Of a DNA stretch of 64,000 bases, positions 24,488-37,445 are shown piece after piece. The notes under the pieces were generated by a model. It made no database searches, was not told the origin of the DNA, and saw only the letters and a list, made by a program, of their open reading frames with translations. Made by a program: the position numbers and the translations under genes. Numbering within the stretch: the first letter of the stretch is position 1; each line of letters starts with the position of its first letter. Origin of the DNA: Sipunculus nudus (taxonomy: Eukaryota > Annelida > Sipuncula > Golfingiida > Sipunculidae); NCBI GenBank assembly GCA_026874595.1, contig CM049315.1, forward strand, positions 6,632,664 through 6,696,663, read 5' to 3'.

Positions 24488-26820
24488 GACTTGTGAATAT
24501 ATGCCTTGACTGGGGCTCCATGAAACCGGTTTCTACAAGACTACACCTTGACTAGGGATTTCTGAAAGTGGTTTCTACAAGACCATACGTCTTGACTGGG
24601 GCCCCCTAAAAGTGGTTTTTACAAGACTATATATGCCTTGACTGGAGCTCCCTTAAAAGGTTTCTACAAGACTAAACGTTTACTGGGGCTCCCTGGAAGT
24701 GGTTTCTTCAAGAATATACGCCTTGACAGGGGCTCTCTGAAAGTGGTTTCTACAAGACTATACGCCTTGATTGGGGCTCCCTGTAAGTGGTTTCTACAAG
24801 ACTATACGCCTTGATTGGGGCTCCCTGAAAGTGGTTTCTACAAGACTATACGCTTTGATTGGGGCTCCCTGTAAGTGGTTTCTACAAGACTATACGCCTT
24901 GATTGGGGCTCCCTGTAAGTGGTTTCTACAAGACTACACGCCTTGATTGGGGCTCCCTGTAAGTGGTTTCTACAAGACTATACGCCTTGACAGGGGCTCC
25001 CTGTAAGTGGTTTCTACAAGACTATACGTCTTGATTGGGGCTCCCTGTAAGTGGTTTCTACAAGACTATACGCCTTGATTGGGGCTCCCTGTAAGGGGTT
25101 TCTACAAGACTATACGCCTTGATTGGGGCTCCCTGTAAGTGGTTTCTACAAGACTATACGCCTTGATTGGGGCTCCCTGTAAGTGGTTTCTACAAGACTA
25201 TACGCCTTGACTGGGGCCCCCTGTACGTGGTTTCTACAAGACTATACGCCTGGATTCGGGCTCCCTGTAAGTGGTTTCTACAAGACTATACGCCTTGATT
25301 GGGGCTCCCTGTAAGTGGTTTCTACAAGACTATACGCCTGGATTCGGGCTCCCTGTAAGTGGTTTCTACAAGACTATACGCCTTGACAGGGGCTCCCTGT
25401 GAGTGGTTTCTACAAGACTATACGCCTTGATTGGGGCTCCCTGTAAGTGGTTTCTACAAGACTATATGCCTTGATTGGGGCTCCCTGTAAGTGGTTTCTA
25501 CAAGACTATACGCCTTGATTTGGGCTCCCTGTAAGGGGTTTCAACAAGACTATACGCCTTGATTGGGGCTCCCTGTAAGGGGTTTCTACAAGACTATACG
25601 CCTTGATTGGGGCTCCCTGTAAGTGGTTTCTACAAGACTATACGCCTTGATTGGGGCTCCCAGTGAGTGGTTTCTACAAGACTATACGCCTGGATTCGGG
25701 CTCCCTGTAAGTGGTTTCTACAAGACTATACGCCTTGATTGGGGCTCCCTGTAAGTGGTTTCTACAAGACTATACGCCTTCATTCGAGCTCCCTGTAAGT
25801 GGTTTCTACAAGACTATACGCCTTGATTGGGGCTCCCTGTAAGTGGTTTCTACAAGACTATACGCCTTGATTGGGGCTCCCTGTGAGTGGTTTCTACAAG
25901 ACTATACGCCTTGATTGGGGCTCCCTGTAAGTGGTTTCTACAAGACTATACGCCTTGACAGGGGCTCCCTGTAAGTGGTTTCTACAAGACTATACGCCTT
26001 GATTGGGGCTCCCTGTATGTGGTTTCTACAAGACTATACGCCTTGATTGGGGCTCCCGGTAAGTGGTTTCTACAAGACTATACGCCTTGATTGGGGCTCC
26101 CTGTAAGTGGTTTCGACAAAACTATACGCCTTGATTGGGGCTCCCTGTGAGTGGTTTCTACAAGACTATACGCCTTGATTGGGGCTCCCTGTAAGTGGTT
26201 TCTACAAGACTATACGCCTTGATTGGGGCTCCCTGTAAGTGGTTTCTACAAGACTATACGCCTTCATTCGAGCTCCCTGTAAGTGGTTTCTACAAGACTA
26301 TACGCCTTGATTGGGGCTCCCTGTAAGTGGTTTCTACAAGACTATACGCCTTGATTGGGGCTCCCTGTGAGTGGTTTCTACAAGACTATACGCCTTGATT
26401 GGGGCTCCCTGTAAGTGGTTTCTACAAGACTATACGCATTGATTGGGGCTCCCTGTAAGTGGTTTCTACAAGACTATACGCCTTGATTGGGGCTCCCTGT
26501 AAGTGGTTTCTACAAGACTATACGCCTTGATTGGGGCTCCCTGTGAGTGGTTTCTACAAGACTATACGCCTTGATTGGGGCTCCCTGTAAGTGGTTTCTA
26601 CAAGACTATACGCCTTGACTGCACATGGGGCTCCCTGAAAGTGGTTTCTTCAAGACTGTACGCTTTGATTGGGGCTCCCTAATAGTGGTTTCTACAAGAC
26701 TATACGCCTTGACTGCACATGGGGCTCCCTGAAAGTGGTTTCTTCAAGACTGTACGCTTTGATTGGGGCTCCCTAATAGTGGTTTCTATAAGACTATAAG
26801 TCTTCGCATGGGGCTTCGTA
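24488..26820. repeat. 44-bp minisatellite array, about 53 copies
   Basis: The unit is 44 bp: GTGGTTTCTACAAGACTATA then CGCCTTGATTGGGGCTCCCTGTAA. Central copies (24740-26600) are nearly uniform; the first five or six and the last four are diverged. Variants such as CATTCGAGCTCCC (25781, 26265) and CTGTGAGTGG (25399, 25883, 26367) recur at 484 bp, which is 11 units, showing block duplications. A CTGCACATGGGGC insertion variant occurs twice near the right end. Confidence 0.97.
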
Positions 26821-28717
26821 AGAATAAACACTGTTACAGGGTCTACCATTCAACTTTATTGGTCACACTGTATACCTTACTCAGCTGGGCATCATTACTG
26901 TTGGCTTTATAATAAAATACACGTCAGTGAGGGCTCCGTTAACGCGGGCTCTACATTACTATACCAATGACTGTCTGGGGTATTTATTTTCTCCTTTATT
27001 TACGTTTGTAACACCCTTTTCAAGCCACTATATCTTGTTTTTGACACAAACTAACCTGACAGCATGCGTAGCACTAGCTATACTTACAGTGACAAGAACA
27101 TACAGCCAGAATTCTATATCATTTAAGTATCCTGCGGTATTCTTAAACAGTAAATATTCTCTGATCTAGAAAAAAACAGTCTTGAACTGTCACAAAATTT
27201 ACCTTGAGTCGATAAGGTGTTGGATTACGTTATTTCAGAAAAGTAGGACTTTCGCATCTTTGGATTTTTTTTAAAGTCCCAGATTTGGACTCTGCCATGG
27301 CTGGCTTCACTTTTGGCCGGCCGTGCCAAGGGAGGGGGCGCAGAAGAACTTCTATAAGTAATTACTACGTAAAACCGGCCAAAACGTCTGTGGAGGATTT
27401 TTAGTTCGTTCATTTCCGGTTTCCTCTACAGCTCCGCGGTAAATATAGATTTAACAATCAGGCCCTCTCCCAGGAGGAGGTCGGTGAGCGCATTAGTAAA
27501 ACGGTGAGAGCTATTCACTGTCCGGACCATGAGGAAAAAAATCGGCAGAAAAATATACTGACATCACATTGTGGAAGGGCTGACGGAAGGGCGTCACGGA
27601 GCCCTTATACCCCTTATTGTTTGAATGAAGACTCGCAGAACCTCGCGAGCAGTTAGCGCTTGTAATATAGGGTTGATTGCAAACGACGGCTCGGGCTGGT
27701 GGCCAAACCGTAGCTGCTCTTGTAAGCCCGTGGTATTCTGTTAGCATTTCCCCTGGCGCCTTGCCCGTACAATCAGTCGGCAGCACGCTGTGAGGGGTTA
27801 GTTGTGTTGTAACAAAGCCGATCTGGCTGTTGTAATGGATATTTAAGCACTGTCTGTTCTTTAGCAGTATCCACGGCTACCTAAGTTCATGTTAAAGCTG
27901 CTATAGATATCTGTTCTTGTCAACGGCACCTAATACCTAAAGCATACACTCTATTTTCAACTCACATGTATGATTTGAAAACCATTAGTCAAGCAGTTTT
28001 GTGCTGATATGGAGAAAAAGATAATAACGGTTTGGAATTGAAGGAATTTAGAAGCGTCATCCTATCTTATTGGGAATGTGTTTTTACATACAAAAATTGA
28101 TTTCTTGTCTATATTCGAGTTTACTTTGAAAGAGAAAGAAAAAGGTTTCTATGCCAACATCAGAGAATATGGAAAACGTAGCGATAAATGTAACATTTGG
28201 CAGATAACTAAACGAAGCACATCAAAGCGTTAAATATAAAGTGCACGTGGAACAAAAGGTTCCTCCAAATGCAGTCTTTCTGCACGCTATACTCTCATAT
28301 AACCTTCTTAAAATAGTATATCTGGCATTAGCTATAGATTATGAGTTATTCGTGTTCTCCAGTGAAATATATTTAATTTTCTTGTTTGTATTCTCTGGTG
28401 AGGCTTTATGCTGGTAGGCTACAAGGGATGACTGATATAATTAATCAAAACCGGCCCCCGGTGTAAAGTCTCGCCTACTCGCGTGAGTCACGTGATAGTA
28501 ACACAAGTACACGTAGAGCAAACAAACATTCTAATTCTATCGTCCTATATCAAAGCAGCTCTTTCTTTTAAAAATAGAACACCAATATGTTAATGTACCT
28601 AACCTGATATATGTCCTATTAAGGTATAAACTTTTTTACTCTGTGTCATTGTAACTCTGTAGGTTTCTCTATCTCTCACTCTCTTTCTCTTTGTCACACA
28701 CACACACATATATATAT
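26821..28717. other. Unique intergenic DNA
   Basis: No gene is supported. 27290-27350 and 27470-27790 are GC-richer; the second patch contains several CTCGCGAGC and GGCGCC words and may be a conserved non-coding element. The right end passes through a short (CT)/(CA)/(TA) simple-sequence stretch (28670-28717) that abuts the LTR-like element. Confidence 0.35.
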
Positions 28718-28960
28718 TGTTACAGATGTCTTTTTTATTGTGCGCAGGTATGTTCCATGTGTTGTTTACATTTGGTTCGTGTAGCACGCATAGCTCGTTG
28801 CTATGACAGCATCGCCTGGCCGAGCCGGGCCGGCCCACGTGCGAACCCTGACATGTAGAAACACAGCGTTCTTTGTTCTAGTCTGTTCTTTGGGCGAGTG
28901 TGTTGTTGGGTTCAAAGGATTGTTCGGGAAATGGAAAGTTCTCGGCTTGAGGTGAAAAGT

Positions 28961-28968
28961 TATAAATA
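28961..28968 (+). promoter_or_regulatory. TATA box of LTR-like copy 2
   Basis: TATAAATA, followed by AGGGGCTGTG as in copy 1. Confidence 0.6.
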
Positions 28969-29385
28969 AGGGGCTGTGTTTAGAGCCAGGGAGGAGAGAG
29001 AAATATTCCAGGGTACACGAAAGAGTGTGAGTCAGTTTGTGGGCCTTTCCGATATTGCAGCAGTTATAGATCTTCTTCGATATTTGTAACGGATTTTATA
29101 TAGTCTTCAGTTTGCTTTTAGGATCACTACCAGAATTTCACTTTTGGATTACAACAGATTGATTTTGTGATTGGACTGGACTATTATTCTCTGAGAATAT
29201 TTATGTGAACTGTTCATCTGGATTATACATTTTAAAGGCCTTGTTGTCTCTGTGACAGTGGTGGTATCCAGGTACTGTACACTTTATTTATTATACTGTG
29301 TAATTGTATTGGTTTGCTGTTGTACTGTTGTTATACTGTGAAATTGTATTGATTTAGTGTATTGTATTGTTAGGATTGTTTAAAG

Positions 29386-29391
29386 AATAAA
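29386..29391 (+). terminator. Poly(A) signal of LTR-like copy 2
   Basis: AATAAA, in the same surroundings as 18145-18150 in copy 1. Confidence 0.55.
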
Positions 29392-29550
29392 TTATTTATT
29401 ATTTGTTAACAAAAAAACACTGACTTCTTTATTCATTCCCCTAGACATTTCACGCTGCCTAGTGTTACAAAATCTAATTTTTTTTTATCTCCATAACAAA
29501 ATTTATGCTCGTCACGACTACGTGATCTGTTGTTATTAGGTTCCGTAACA

Positions 29551-31656
29551 ATATATATATAGATTGATAGATAGATAGTCCAACATTTATATGGCAAATG
29601 TAGACACCATGATGGGTATATAGTTGTTTCTTTTTCTTTCTATGCATATATCCCCTCTGCCTTTTTTTTTTTTTTTTTTTTTGCTCTTTCCTCTTCCCCT
29701 CTGTACTGAGGACAAGGGACAAGAGTTAACCAGGATGGTTGTTCATTTTTAAAGAGGCCCACACATTAATTCAGTATTAATTTAGCTTATACCATGGATA
29801 ATGACAAAAGGTTATTCATATGCAACATATCAAGCACATTCCTGTATTATTTTGTGTTATATATTTTACGTAAAAGGAGTATACCAAGAAAGTCCGGACC
29901 GGAATAGAGACCGAGACCATTTTGTTCCGGAACCGAGATCTAGACCGAGACAAGGACCTCCGATACCTTGGCATACAACGTGGTTTCGACACGACGAACA
30001 TTCCTGAAAACTACATCACCAGTTCTTAATTGACCGTGGCGTGAGTAAGAACCTGCTTGTGAATACGGAAACAGCAATGTGAAGTGATTTGAACAGCCGT
30101 GCAGGCTGTGTGAACCCACCTGGAGTGGTCATACCGCGGCTGTTCTCAGCTGTTGCTCAATAGATAAATGCTGACGTTTGCTAAGTTACCATCGGTGTGC
30201 CTGTGAAGGAAAAATAAACAAATCAAACCCCGTATTAATCAAACCCAAAAACTTAGATAACGGGAAGTAAGCCATAATAACAACAATATAATCGACCACA
30301 TATTTTCTTTGCCATTTACATTTTTGCTTATCAAGCTGTAGTTTTATCCTTCAAACGTAAAAGAGTCTGAGCAGGCCTTGTCATTCCAATTAGAATGCCT
30401 ACCGAGTAATGTTTTCACGCCTATGCTTGGCTTGAACTACCCTTGATTTTACATGGCAGTTATTATCGTTTGTAGGCTTGCACAAGTTAGGTGGGGACAG
30501 GAGGTCCTTTCTTTACACGCAGCCAGTTTTTGGTCTGCGCATGTTTCTGCTTCTACATATCTTTTAACCCTTCCGCTCTGATTATTTTTCATTTTTACTC
30601 ATTTTCCTATTATAATCATTTAAAGATTTTCCGGATAATTCCATTATGTTTGCCCTACCCTGCTCAAGATATTGTCCCTCTTTGTGTTTCGTCTGATATT
30701 CCATTTGTTATTGCGACTCTTCCTTTGGCTCACAACTCTTAATTCCCTTGGTTTCCGACCCTTCCTTGGCTTGCCGATTCTTCCCTCCTTTGGCTCCCGA
30801 CTCTTACTTTGGCTTCCAACTCCTCCTTTGGTTTCCGATTCCTCCCCTGGCTTCTGACTCTTTCCTTTGTTTTCCAGACAATAACACTGTTTTATGACCT
30901 CTTTCCCCTACTTCCATTTATTTGCTTTCTTTCACTTCTCATGTTTTTCTAACCTTTGTTTTGTTCTAAACATTTTTCCTGTTTCGAGCATCTTTCTTTT
31001 ATTTTCTGATCCTCAGTATTTTGTTCTGGCATTTGCTTTGTTTGCTGATCCCTACGTAGATTATTAATGATACAGAGATGGAACATAAGCTTCCATCACG
31101 CGAATCACTGATCCATTTAACATGAATATTTCTAGAGTATTTACCATATTCAGTTAAAAAAGAGGAGCTATGCATAAGACCCATCGGGCGCTGTCATGAA
31201 GTTCTTTAAGTCAGAGAGAAATACCAACATGAAATCATTTCCAGTGATTAAAGTGACAGCATGCCACGGCACAGAGGGCCTCCGGGTGCTGTGGAAGGAC
31301 TCCTTATATTGCTTACCGCTGCTGAATTAATGTCTCAGATTCTATTTACTATGACTGTTCACCGGCATATTCACCTAGGTTTTCAGGGATACGTTTTAGC
31401 CATTAGCATGTTAATGTGAACGTTCAGCTGAGGGGCACTATGTAACGTTGACAAGGTAATGCATGTCCGGCCTCTGCTTTATTTCTCTAGACACAAAAAC
31501 ATGTTATGTACCCTTAAGTTAAAATTAATAAGTTTTTATTTGGGAAAGTAATATTCCTATTCCACAAACATGACTTGAAATATTTGCAAAGCTGTATTGC
31601 TAAAGAATACGTAGATATTCTTAATCATTGCCACGGTGGATGGTGGAGTTGAATTA

Positions 31657-31659
<3 letters not shown>
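29551..31659. other. Unique DNA with simple repeats
   Basis: No gene is supported. It contains a short GATA-type run (29563-29577), a T tract (29662-29683) and an Arg-Asp-like frame near 29890-29970 produced by repeated GACCGAGAC text. A weak C/T-rich repeat at 30718-30878 is listed separately. Confidence 0.4.
30718..30878. repeat. Pyrimidine-rich degenerate repeat (about 21-24 bp)
   Basis: Six or seven degenerate units of the form CCTTTGGCTTCCGACTCTT follow each other. The plus strand is almost purine-free. This could adopt unusual structure, but no more can be said. Confidence 0.7.
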
Positions 31660-31696
<37 letters not shown>

Positions 31697-33206
31697 TTGT
31701 CTTTCTTCTGTGCCAGATCTCAAATATGGCTGACCTTAAAAACTGGGGGGACAATATTTGGAATTGCATGTGATATTTATTTTTACCTTGACCTAATTCC
31801 AAAGGTCGTAAACTCGGTGGCCGATTCTCCATTATCGCCATTGCGATTATTGAAGGGGGCGGGGGGGGGGCTTCTATAGTGTTCGTTGGGGGATTGTAAA
31901 CATCAATTATTATAATTGATTTCAATGGATTTTCTGTATTTTCTGTATTAGATACCAAATTTATAACTGTAAAATTAACAATAAGTAATTTTGAAAGTGA
32001 TTTCTGTGTGTATAAAAAAAATGATTATCCAATTACCCTCCTATGCCTCCTCCTATGCGAGTCATCCCCCCCCCCCCCCCCCCCCCCGCCCTTTAACATA
32101 AATTGATGCCACTGCGTATGCAGCCTGATGACAATTTTATGATACATTTTATCCTTTAAAGATAATATCACTACGAGTATCTACGTGGAAAACCTGCACG
32201 GCTGCGTATGGGCGTGGCTGGAGGACACAGTCTATAACATAATTATAAATTAAGTTAGACATCATGATAGATCTTATTAATTATCACTAGAATGACGTCT
32301 CATCCAAAAGCTATGCTTTGAAATTGGTGTTACTCCTTGACATGCATGGTCGTTCCTGCATTCCAAGTGTGGCGATTTCAGATTACGACCCCCCCCCCCC
32401 CCCACCTACCCCGATCTGATTACCGGTGGTAACTCGAAATTGATTTCAGTTTACAAACATATGGAAATCGATATTGGATTACCCCCTGGGATAACATATC
32501 TCCATGATAACAGTTGGTTTTTTAGGTTTATTTACTTGTAATTTATTTTAATTTATTTTTTCTCCGTTTCTCAAATCAAGTAGGAACATTCTATATTTGA
32601 TGTGACATGCAATGTCTTAAGCGATTTGATACAGGGTATATCAATCAATATTATTATAATCAACAGTATATATTTAACATTTTCCGAATTTTTATTTGTG
32701 AGATATTGATTCTTTTCATCAACGTTTTATCGCCCATCTGTTTTTATTCATAAGGACATTTGAAGGTGTGTTTTCTCTAAATCTGTGATGAGGTAATCTG
32801 GACAGTATAACCGTCAATCAGGTTTATCGTTATCTCCTGGGGTGATTTTCGATTACTGTGGAATTTCAGATTTCCGTCTTTACACTGTCAATGACAATTT
32901 TCTGTCGCAGTTTCCATAACTGTATCTTCGTTTACCACTCTTGTGGGAGAATATTCCTATGACAATTCATAAGTCCAGTGGTTTCTTTTAGGCGTACTTC
33001 TTTCAAAATTTCTCACTCCGTAGATATATATTGCACGAAGGACGACTATAAAAGTGTGTGCATGTATATAGGTTTATATAGATAAATACATAAATGTGTA
33101 TGTTTACATTTATATACCCATGCATTACCCTTTCAGCTCACAAACTCCACCATTATTCACCCGGGATAAAACCTAAAAAAAGTTTTTCTTTCGACTTATA
33201 TATATA

Positions 33207-33260
<54 letters not shown>

Positions 33261-34290
33261 TTAAACACATTCTAAATATGTGAGAAATATTTATCACAGT
33301 TGTATTGCATGGCGCCACATCCATTCAATATACATCTTTGTGACGAACGACGTTTCGTAATTGTCAATATGATTGTTAAATATTGGTTTGTTGTCAGATC
33401 CTCAGATATCACCAAACCACTCGTGGCCGTCTCATTACCATAATTAACACTACATACCAGCGTCACTTCACTAGATCTCCATTAACTAATGTGCATGCCT
33501 TCCTGACGGTGGCAGTCTTGACGCAATGTACACTATCATCAAATATCCTATCATAAAGAACGACAAACATGGAAAACATCGTGTGACATGAGAAATACAT
33601 TTGAATTGTAATTTGAAATTTTCTTCAAATGACACCTATATAGGCAATTAAGCCATATATAGTATTTGCAGTCCCTCAGCAATTAGTATTTGATCTGCCT
33701 ATTGACTTTATGAGAGGGCTGTAAATTACCCACATTTACTCTGGCGTTTTGCTACTTGTCCCGGGAATGTTCACATCGTGAGAATGAATGCCGAAAGAGA
33801 ATGTCTGAGTGGAAAAATGAGTGTTTATGAAAATTAAAAAAAAAAAAACGTGGGAATGTAGCCACAACTGTACATTTGAGAATATTCGTTGAATAATCCG
33901 GATCATGTGCCGAATCCCAATCAAAATCTAATCTGCTCTTAATTGGCCCATTCCCGCAATGCACTAAAAATTTCATGGTATTCCGTTCATGTTTGCATGC
34001 ATGAGTTATGTTGTGAACAGACACACTCACACAAGCACACACACACGAATGGGTATAACTGGCGGAGGCAATTAAATGTTCGTTCCTCGGGTGTTACCCT
34101 AACCTTCCACAAAATGTCACAAAATCCCTTCACGACTTTTGGAGTAAAGTTGCCAGCAGACAAACCATCGAGGAGAAAACATAATATCTCACTTCCTTGT
34201 GGAGGTATAATCATACAGCGAATTTCTCTGTTCATGCAAATCCACGAGCCCCCCCCCCCCCCCCCAAAAAAAATATCCCTCAAGAAACCG
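31660..34290. other. AT-rich unique DNA with microsatellites and dC/dG tracts
   Basis: No gene is supported. (AT)n lies at 31660-31693 and 33198-33252. Long C or G runs are at 31855-31870 (G-rich), 32066-32087 (22 C), 32389-32403 (15 C) and 34249-34265 (17 C). A (CA)-rich run is near 34020-34046. Open frames that cross these runs are by-products. Confidence 0.5.
33198..33252. repeat. (TA)n microsatellite
   Basis: AT dinucleotide run with one phase slip near 33213. Confidence 0.95.
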
Positions 34291-34400
34291 GCTTCCGTTG
34301 TAGAGCACATGCAGGACTCCATGCCTGAAGGTACTAAGTTCAAATCCCAGCCGAGTGTTTTCATGGTCAGCCCAAGCAATGGTAAGCAATCTTATAACGG
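34291..34400 (+). mobile_element. Possible tRNA-like SINE fragment
   Basis: A-box-like TGTAGAGCACATGC (about 34299-34312) and B-box-like GTTCAAATCCC (34338-34348) lie about 40 bp apart, as in tRNA genes. The sequence between them could form an anticodon-arm-like hairpin (AGGACTCCATGCCT). The acceptor and T arms do not fold cleanly into a functional tRNA, so a SINE head or tRNA relic is likelier. No tail was found. The upstream C17-A8 tract may mark its border. Confidence 0.45.
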
Positions 34401-36854
34401 GACGCTCGTGTCCAACAAAAATGACCAAAAGGGTTCAAAGAGATTTAGATATACTTAAGGTTAAAACAAATTCACTGGTTTCTTCTGTGTTTATAAATGT
34501 CTTCATAAAATCCAACCTTTCGAAAACCTATTTAACTGTTTAAAATAAAAACGTCTTTCAAATCTAAAATTTCAACAATATTTTTCTTTCATAGACTAGA
34601 TCCAGAAGAGGTAAAGTTATTTTTTTTCGTGATCTGATGCTATAAGATGTACGCCTTAAAGGTCTCTAATCCCTGGGCCTTCCGTTGCTGTATACGTATA
34701 GCTGTAACTGGTTGTATTGTGACTGCTTGGTAAACGTCCTCATTACGTTAAGCCGGGGACCATTCACAAAGAGCCGCCGTTCATTGATGTCGGTCAGAGG
34801 TCATCCATTACCTTCCAGTTAAGACAATTATGTTTGTAATGATGAGGCATGACGTAGGGCTGCACCGGCTCCAATAATCAAAACACTTAAAATTCCTGTG
34901 ACACGCCGAGGCTGCCTGGCAGCTCGGGCCCCATCTGGTATTAAACAGACAGGGCATGGCGGTGGCCCCGGCACACTCACGCTTTGTCTTTAGCTATTAT
35001 CTATTACGGAGAGGTGGCGAACTTTCACATCTCCAAACATTTTCTCCCTAAACATAGTCCTCGGGCACGGGTGAACTGACCCAGGGCCAGACTGCGGAGA
35101 CAGGTGTCTCAAAACAAGCAGATGATTACTAAAACTCAGCAGACGACAGGGCTCAGCGGGGCACTTTTTCCATAAACTATTCACCCGTACCGTAAGCATC
35201 CCATTCTCTGTTCGATCCAGGTTGACTCCAAGCGTCCGCGGAGTGTGCGAAATTGCCTTACAAACGAAATGTGTTTATAACATGAATCCCATTTATTGCA
35301 TAATGAAATTCATAAAAGGATGGAGAGAAACATGACAATTTTCAGATGGATTAACAAACCTTATATTTTTTGGATTGATAAACCGATATTTATGTTATTT
35401 AGTTGCGTTTATATGTATAGAATTGTAGATAAATGCAAAATATAAGTAAGTACGCAATTTAAATGTTTAAACCTGTATGTTTCTTAATGAGATGCTTACA
35501 TCAGTATACATCGTATATGGATAGCAAAGCTAGGTAAAAGTATGAATAGATTTGTTATTCAGATGGAAGAGTCAGTTTAATATCTGGATGCTCAAATCAT
35601 TACCTTTTTTATTAAAATGCTTAATTAGAACAGTACATTTGTTACGAGTGTAAAGAAGAAAGTGTTTCAGTATAAATATAATAGAAAAAAATAAACCTCT
35701 GGCGCATATCTGAAGCACCATTTCCAATTTAAAAAAATTCCAGGCATTTTCGTCTGGTCTATAAAGTCAACTGAACATCTCGGAACGTGTAATATGCACT
35801 ATTTACATGGGAAATTTTTGACATGTCTCAACTGGTTTAAGTCTCTCAGAAGCGTTCGGGAGTATGAGTTTCCAAGTCCCTTTGGCTGCTTTCTAAGACA
35901 AGTTAATGATTGTCGTTTTGTGGAATGTAGCTTGTTTATATATATATCAGAAATTAGGTCCCCGGAGATTAAACTTTTCTTTTATTTTAAATTCTGAGAT
36001 TTGCACAAAACAGATCGAGATGTTGAATATTGAGATTACCATCAAATGCATGTGCTGCACAAGTCATGCAGGGACTTTTCGAAACATCATTGCTAACATT
36101 ATCAGCAGGAATTATGAGCAATAAACTTTCTTTAAGCGGGAACAAAACATGTAAACATGCTTATTATTTTGAAATAACGACCCAAATTAACACCGCACGA
36201 ATTTGATTTATATTGTTAGAGGTTTTATTTGAAATTTATTGTTTTTATTTAGTTTGATTTTTTTTTATTTTTAATATTTCCTTACTTTAATGGGGGGGGG
36301 GGGGGTATCAAGCTGGGATCTGGCTTTCTCTCCATTTGCCCTGTGGTTAAATAACCCTGGCACAAGTGTGTGCAACCAACAGAATATCTGCAGACCTTCA
36401 TCTCATGTAAGCGAGACTGAGTGAACATTGAATACCAGGTGTATTTAGGAGCACAGAGGTTGGAATAGCACTCTGTTTTATCGACGGCACTCCCGACGTG
36501 GTTTCATCATTGAATTACATATTTGTTTACACATCGTCCCGCGGGCTATCACAAGGCTGTCTTGGCGTTACAGCAAACAAGTCAATTGTGATGGTCACGA
36601 AATAGGACGGGATCCGTGAAAAGTGACCCAACAGCTCACACTGGTACTCCTTGACAGTCCAAAGGCGCCGGGCAGGAACCCCTCTTCAGCTGGAAAATAT
36701 TTTTGTTCAGTAAGGGCATTATGTGTATACAAACGGAGAGGGTCCTCTAGCTTTTATTATTATTGGTCAGGGCATACACGCTTATTGCAGAAGCGGCAGT
36801 TTTTCAACTAAAGATAAAACTTTTAAAGAAAAGTTATTTCTGAAGTGTGTGCAC
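34401..36854. other. Unique DNA with a GC-richer island (34680-35260)
   Basis: No gene is supported. The island 34680-35260 is unique and GC-richer (GCTCGGGCCCC, GGTGGCCCCGGC) and could be a conserved non-coding element. A 14-G run lies at 36292-36305, followed by a second GC-richer patch (36350-36700). The rest is AT-rich. Confidence 0.35.
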
Positions 36855-37445
36855 TTAACTTCATGGTTTGTTTATATCCGAGTTGGTGGTATCTCCTCTA
36901 TGTATTGTTTATATCTTTGGCGAGAGTACTTTCACTACATAATTTGTTTATATTTGAGTTGATGGAAGTTATTACATACATATATTTTATAGCTGATGTT
37001 ACAATACTTCTCCTATTTTATTTTGTTAATATCTAAATGTAGGGACCAGTCCGTTTTCAACATACACGTTTATTTCAAGGGAAACAATCCTCTCTTAACA
37101 AACTTGTTTATACCAGAGGATTCAGTTCTCTTTCAATAGACTTATTCATATATGAGGCGGTTTACCTTTCTCAATGTTCTTTACTATATCAAAGGAGGCA
37201 GTCCTATTACAATATACTTGTTTATACCAGAGGAGACAGTCCTATTACAATATACTTGTTTATATCAGAGGAGACAGTCCTATTACAATATACTTGTTTA
37301 CATCAGAGGAGGCAGTCCTATTACAATATACTTGTTTATATCAGAGGAGGCAGTCCTCTGTTAATATGCTTGTGTATATCAGGAGAGGGAGTCCTCTCCC
37401 AATATGCTTGTATATATCTGAGGCGGCAGTTCTCTCTCAATATAT
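36855..37445. repeat. 38-bp minisatellite array
   Basis: Copies of GGAGGCAGTCCTATTACAAT followed by ATACTTGTTTATATCAGA (38 bp) are clean between 37190 and 37360. More diverged relatives, recognised by TTGTTTATA(T/C)C(A/C)GAG and GTCCTCT, extend left to about 36855 and right to about 37445. This array runs straight into the 60-bp array. Confidence 0.88.

Larger units (their letters stand above)
28718..29550 (+). mobile_element. Solo LTR-like element, copy 2
   Basis: The 833-bp relative of 17518-18308 starts TGTTACAG, ends CCGTAACA and is flanked by ATAT on both sides (28714-28717, 29551-29554). That flank is ambiguous because it lies in (TA) sequence. Shared blocks include the TATA region with GGGGCTGT, GGTATCCAGGTACTGTAC, the AATAAA region, and the block TTCATTCCCCTAGACATTTC near the right end. 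The copies differ in many places and have different flanks, so they are separate insertions. No internal region lies between them that would make one provirus; the intervening 10.4 kb is unrelated unique DNA, a MITE and arrays. Confidence 0.75.

Noticed and set aside
17518-29550. The two LTR-like copies as the ends of one provirus
   Set aside because: They differ strongly, have different flanking repeats, and the DNA between them is unique sequence, minisatellites and a MITE with no retroelement coding.
29801-30007. Arg-Asp-rich frame resembling an RD/RS domain
   Set aside because: It arises from a few repeated GACCGAGAC-type words; short, with no adjacent domain.
33943-34458. 171-codon plus-strand frame and overlapping minus-strand frames
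   Set aside because: They cross the C17-A8 tract and the tRNA-like fragment and exist on both strands, so they are chance frames.
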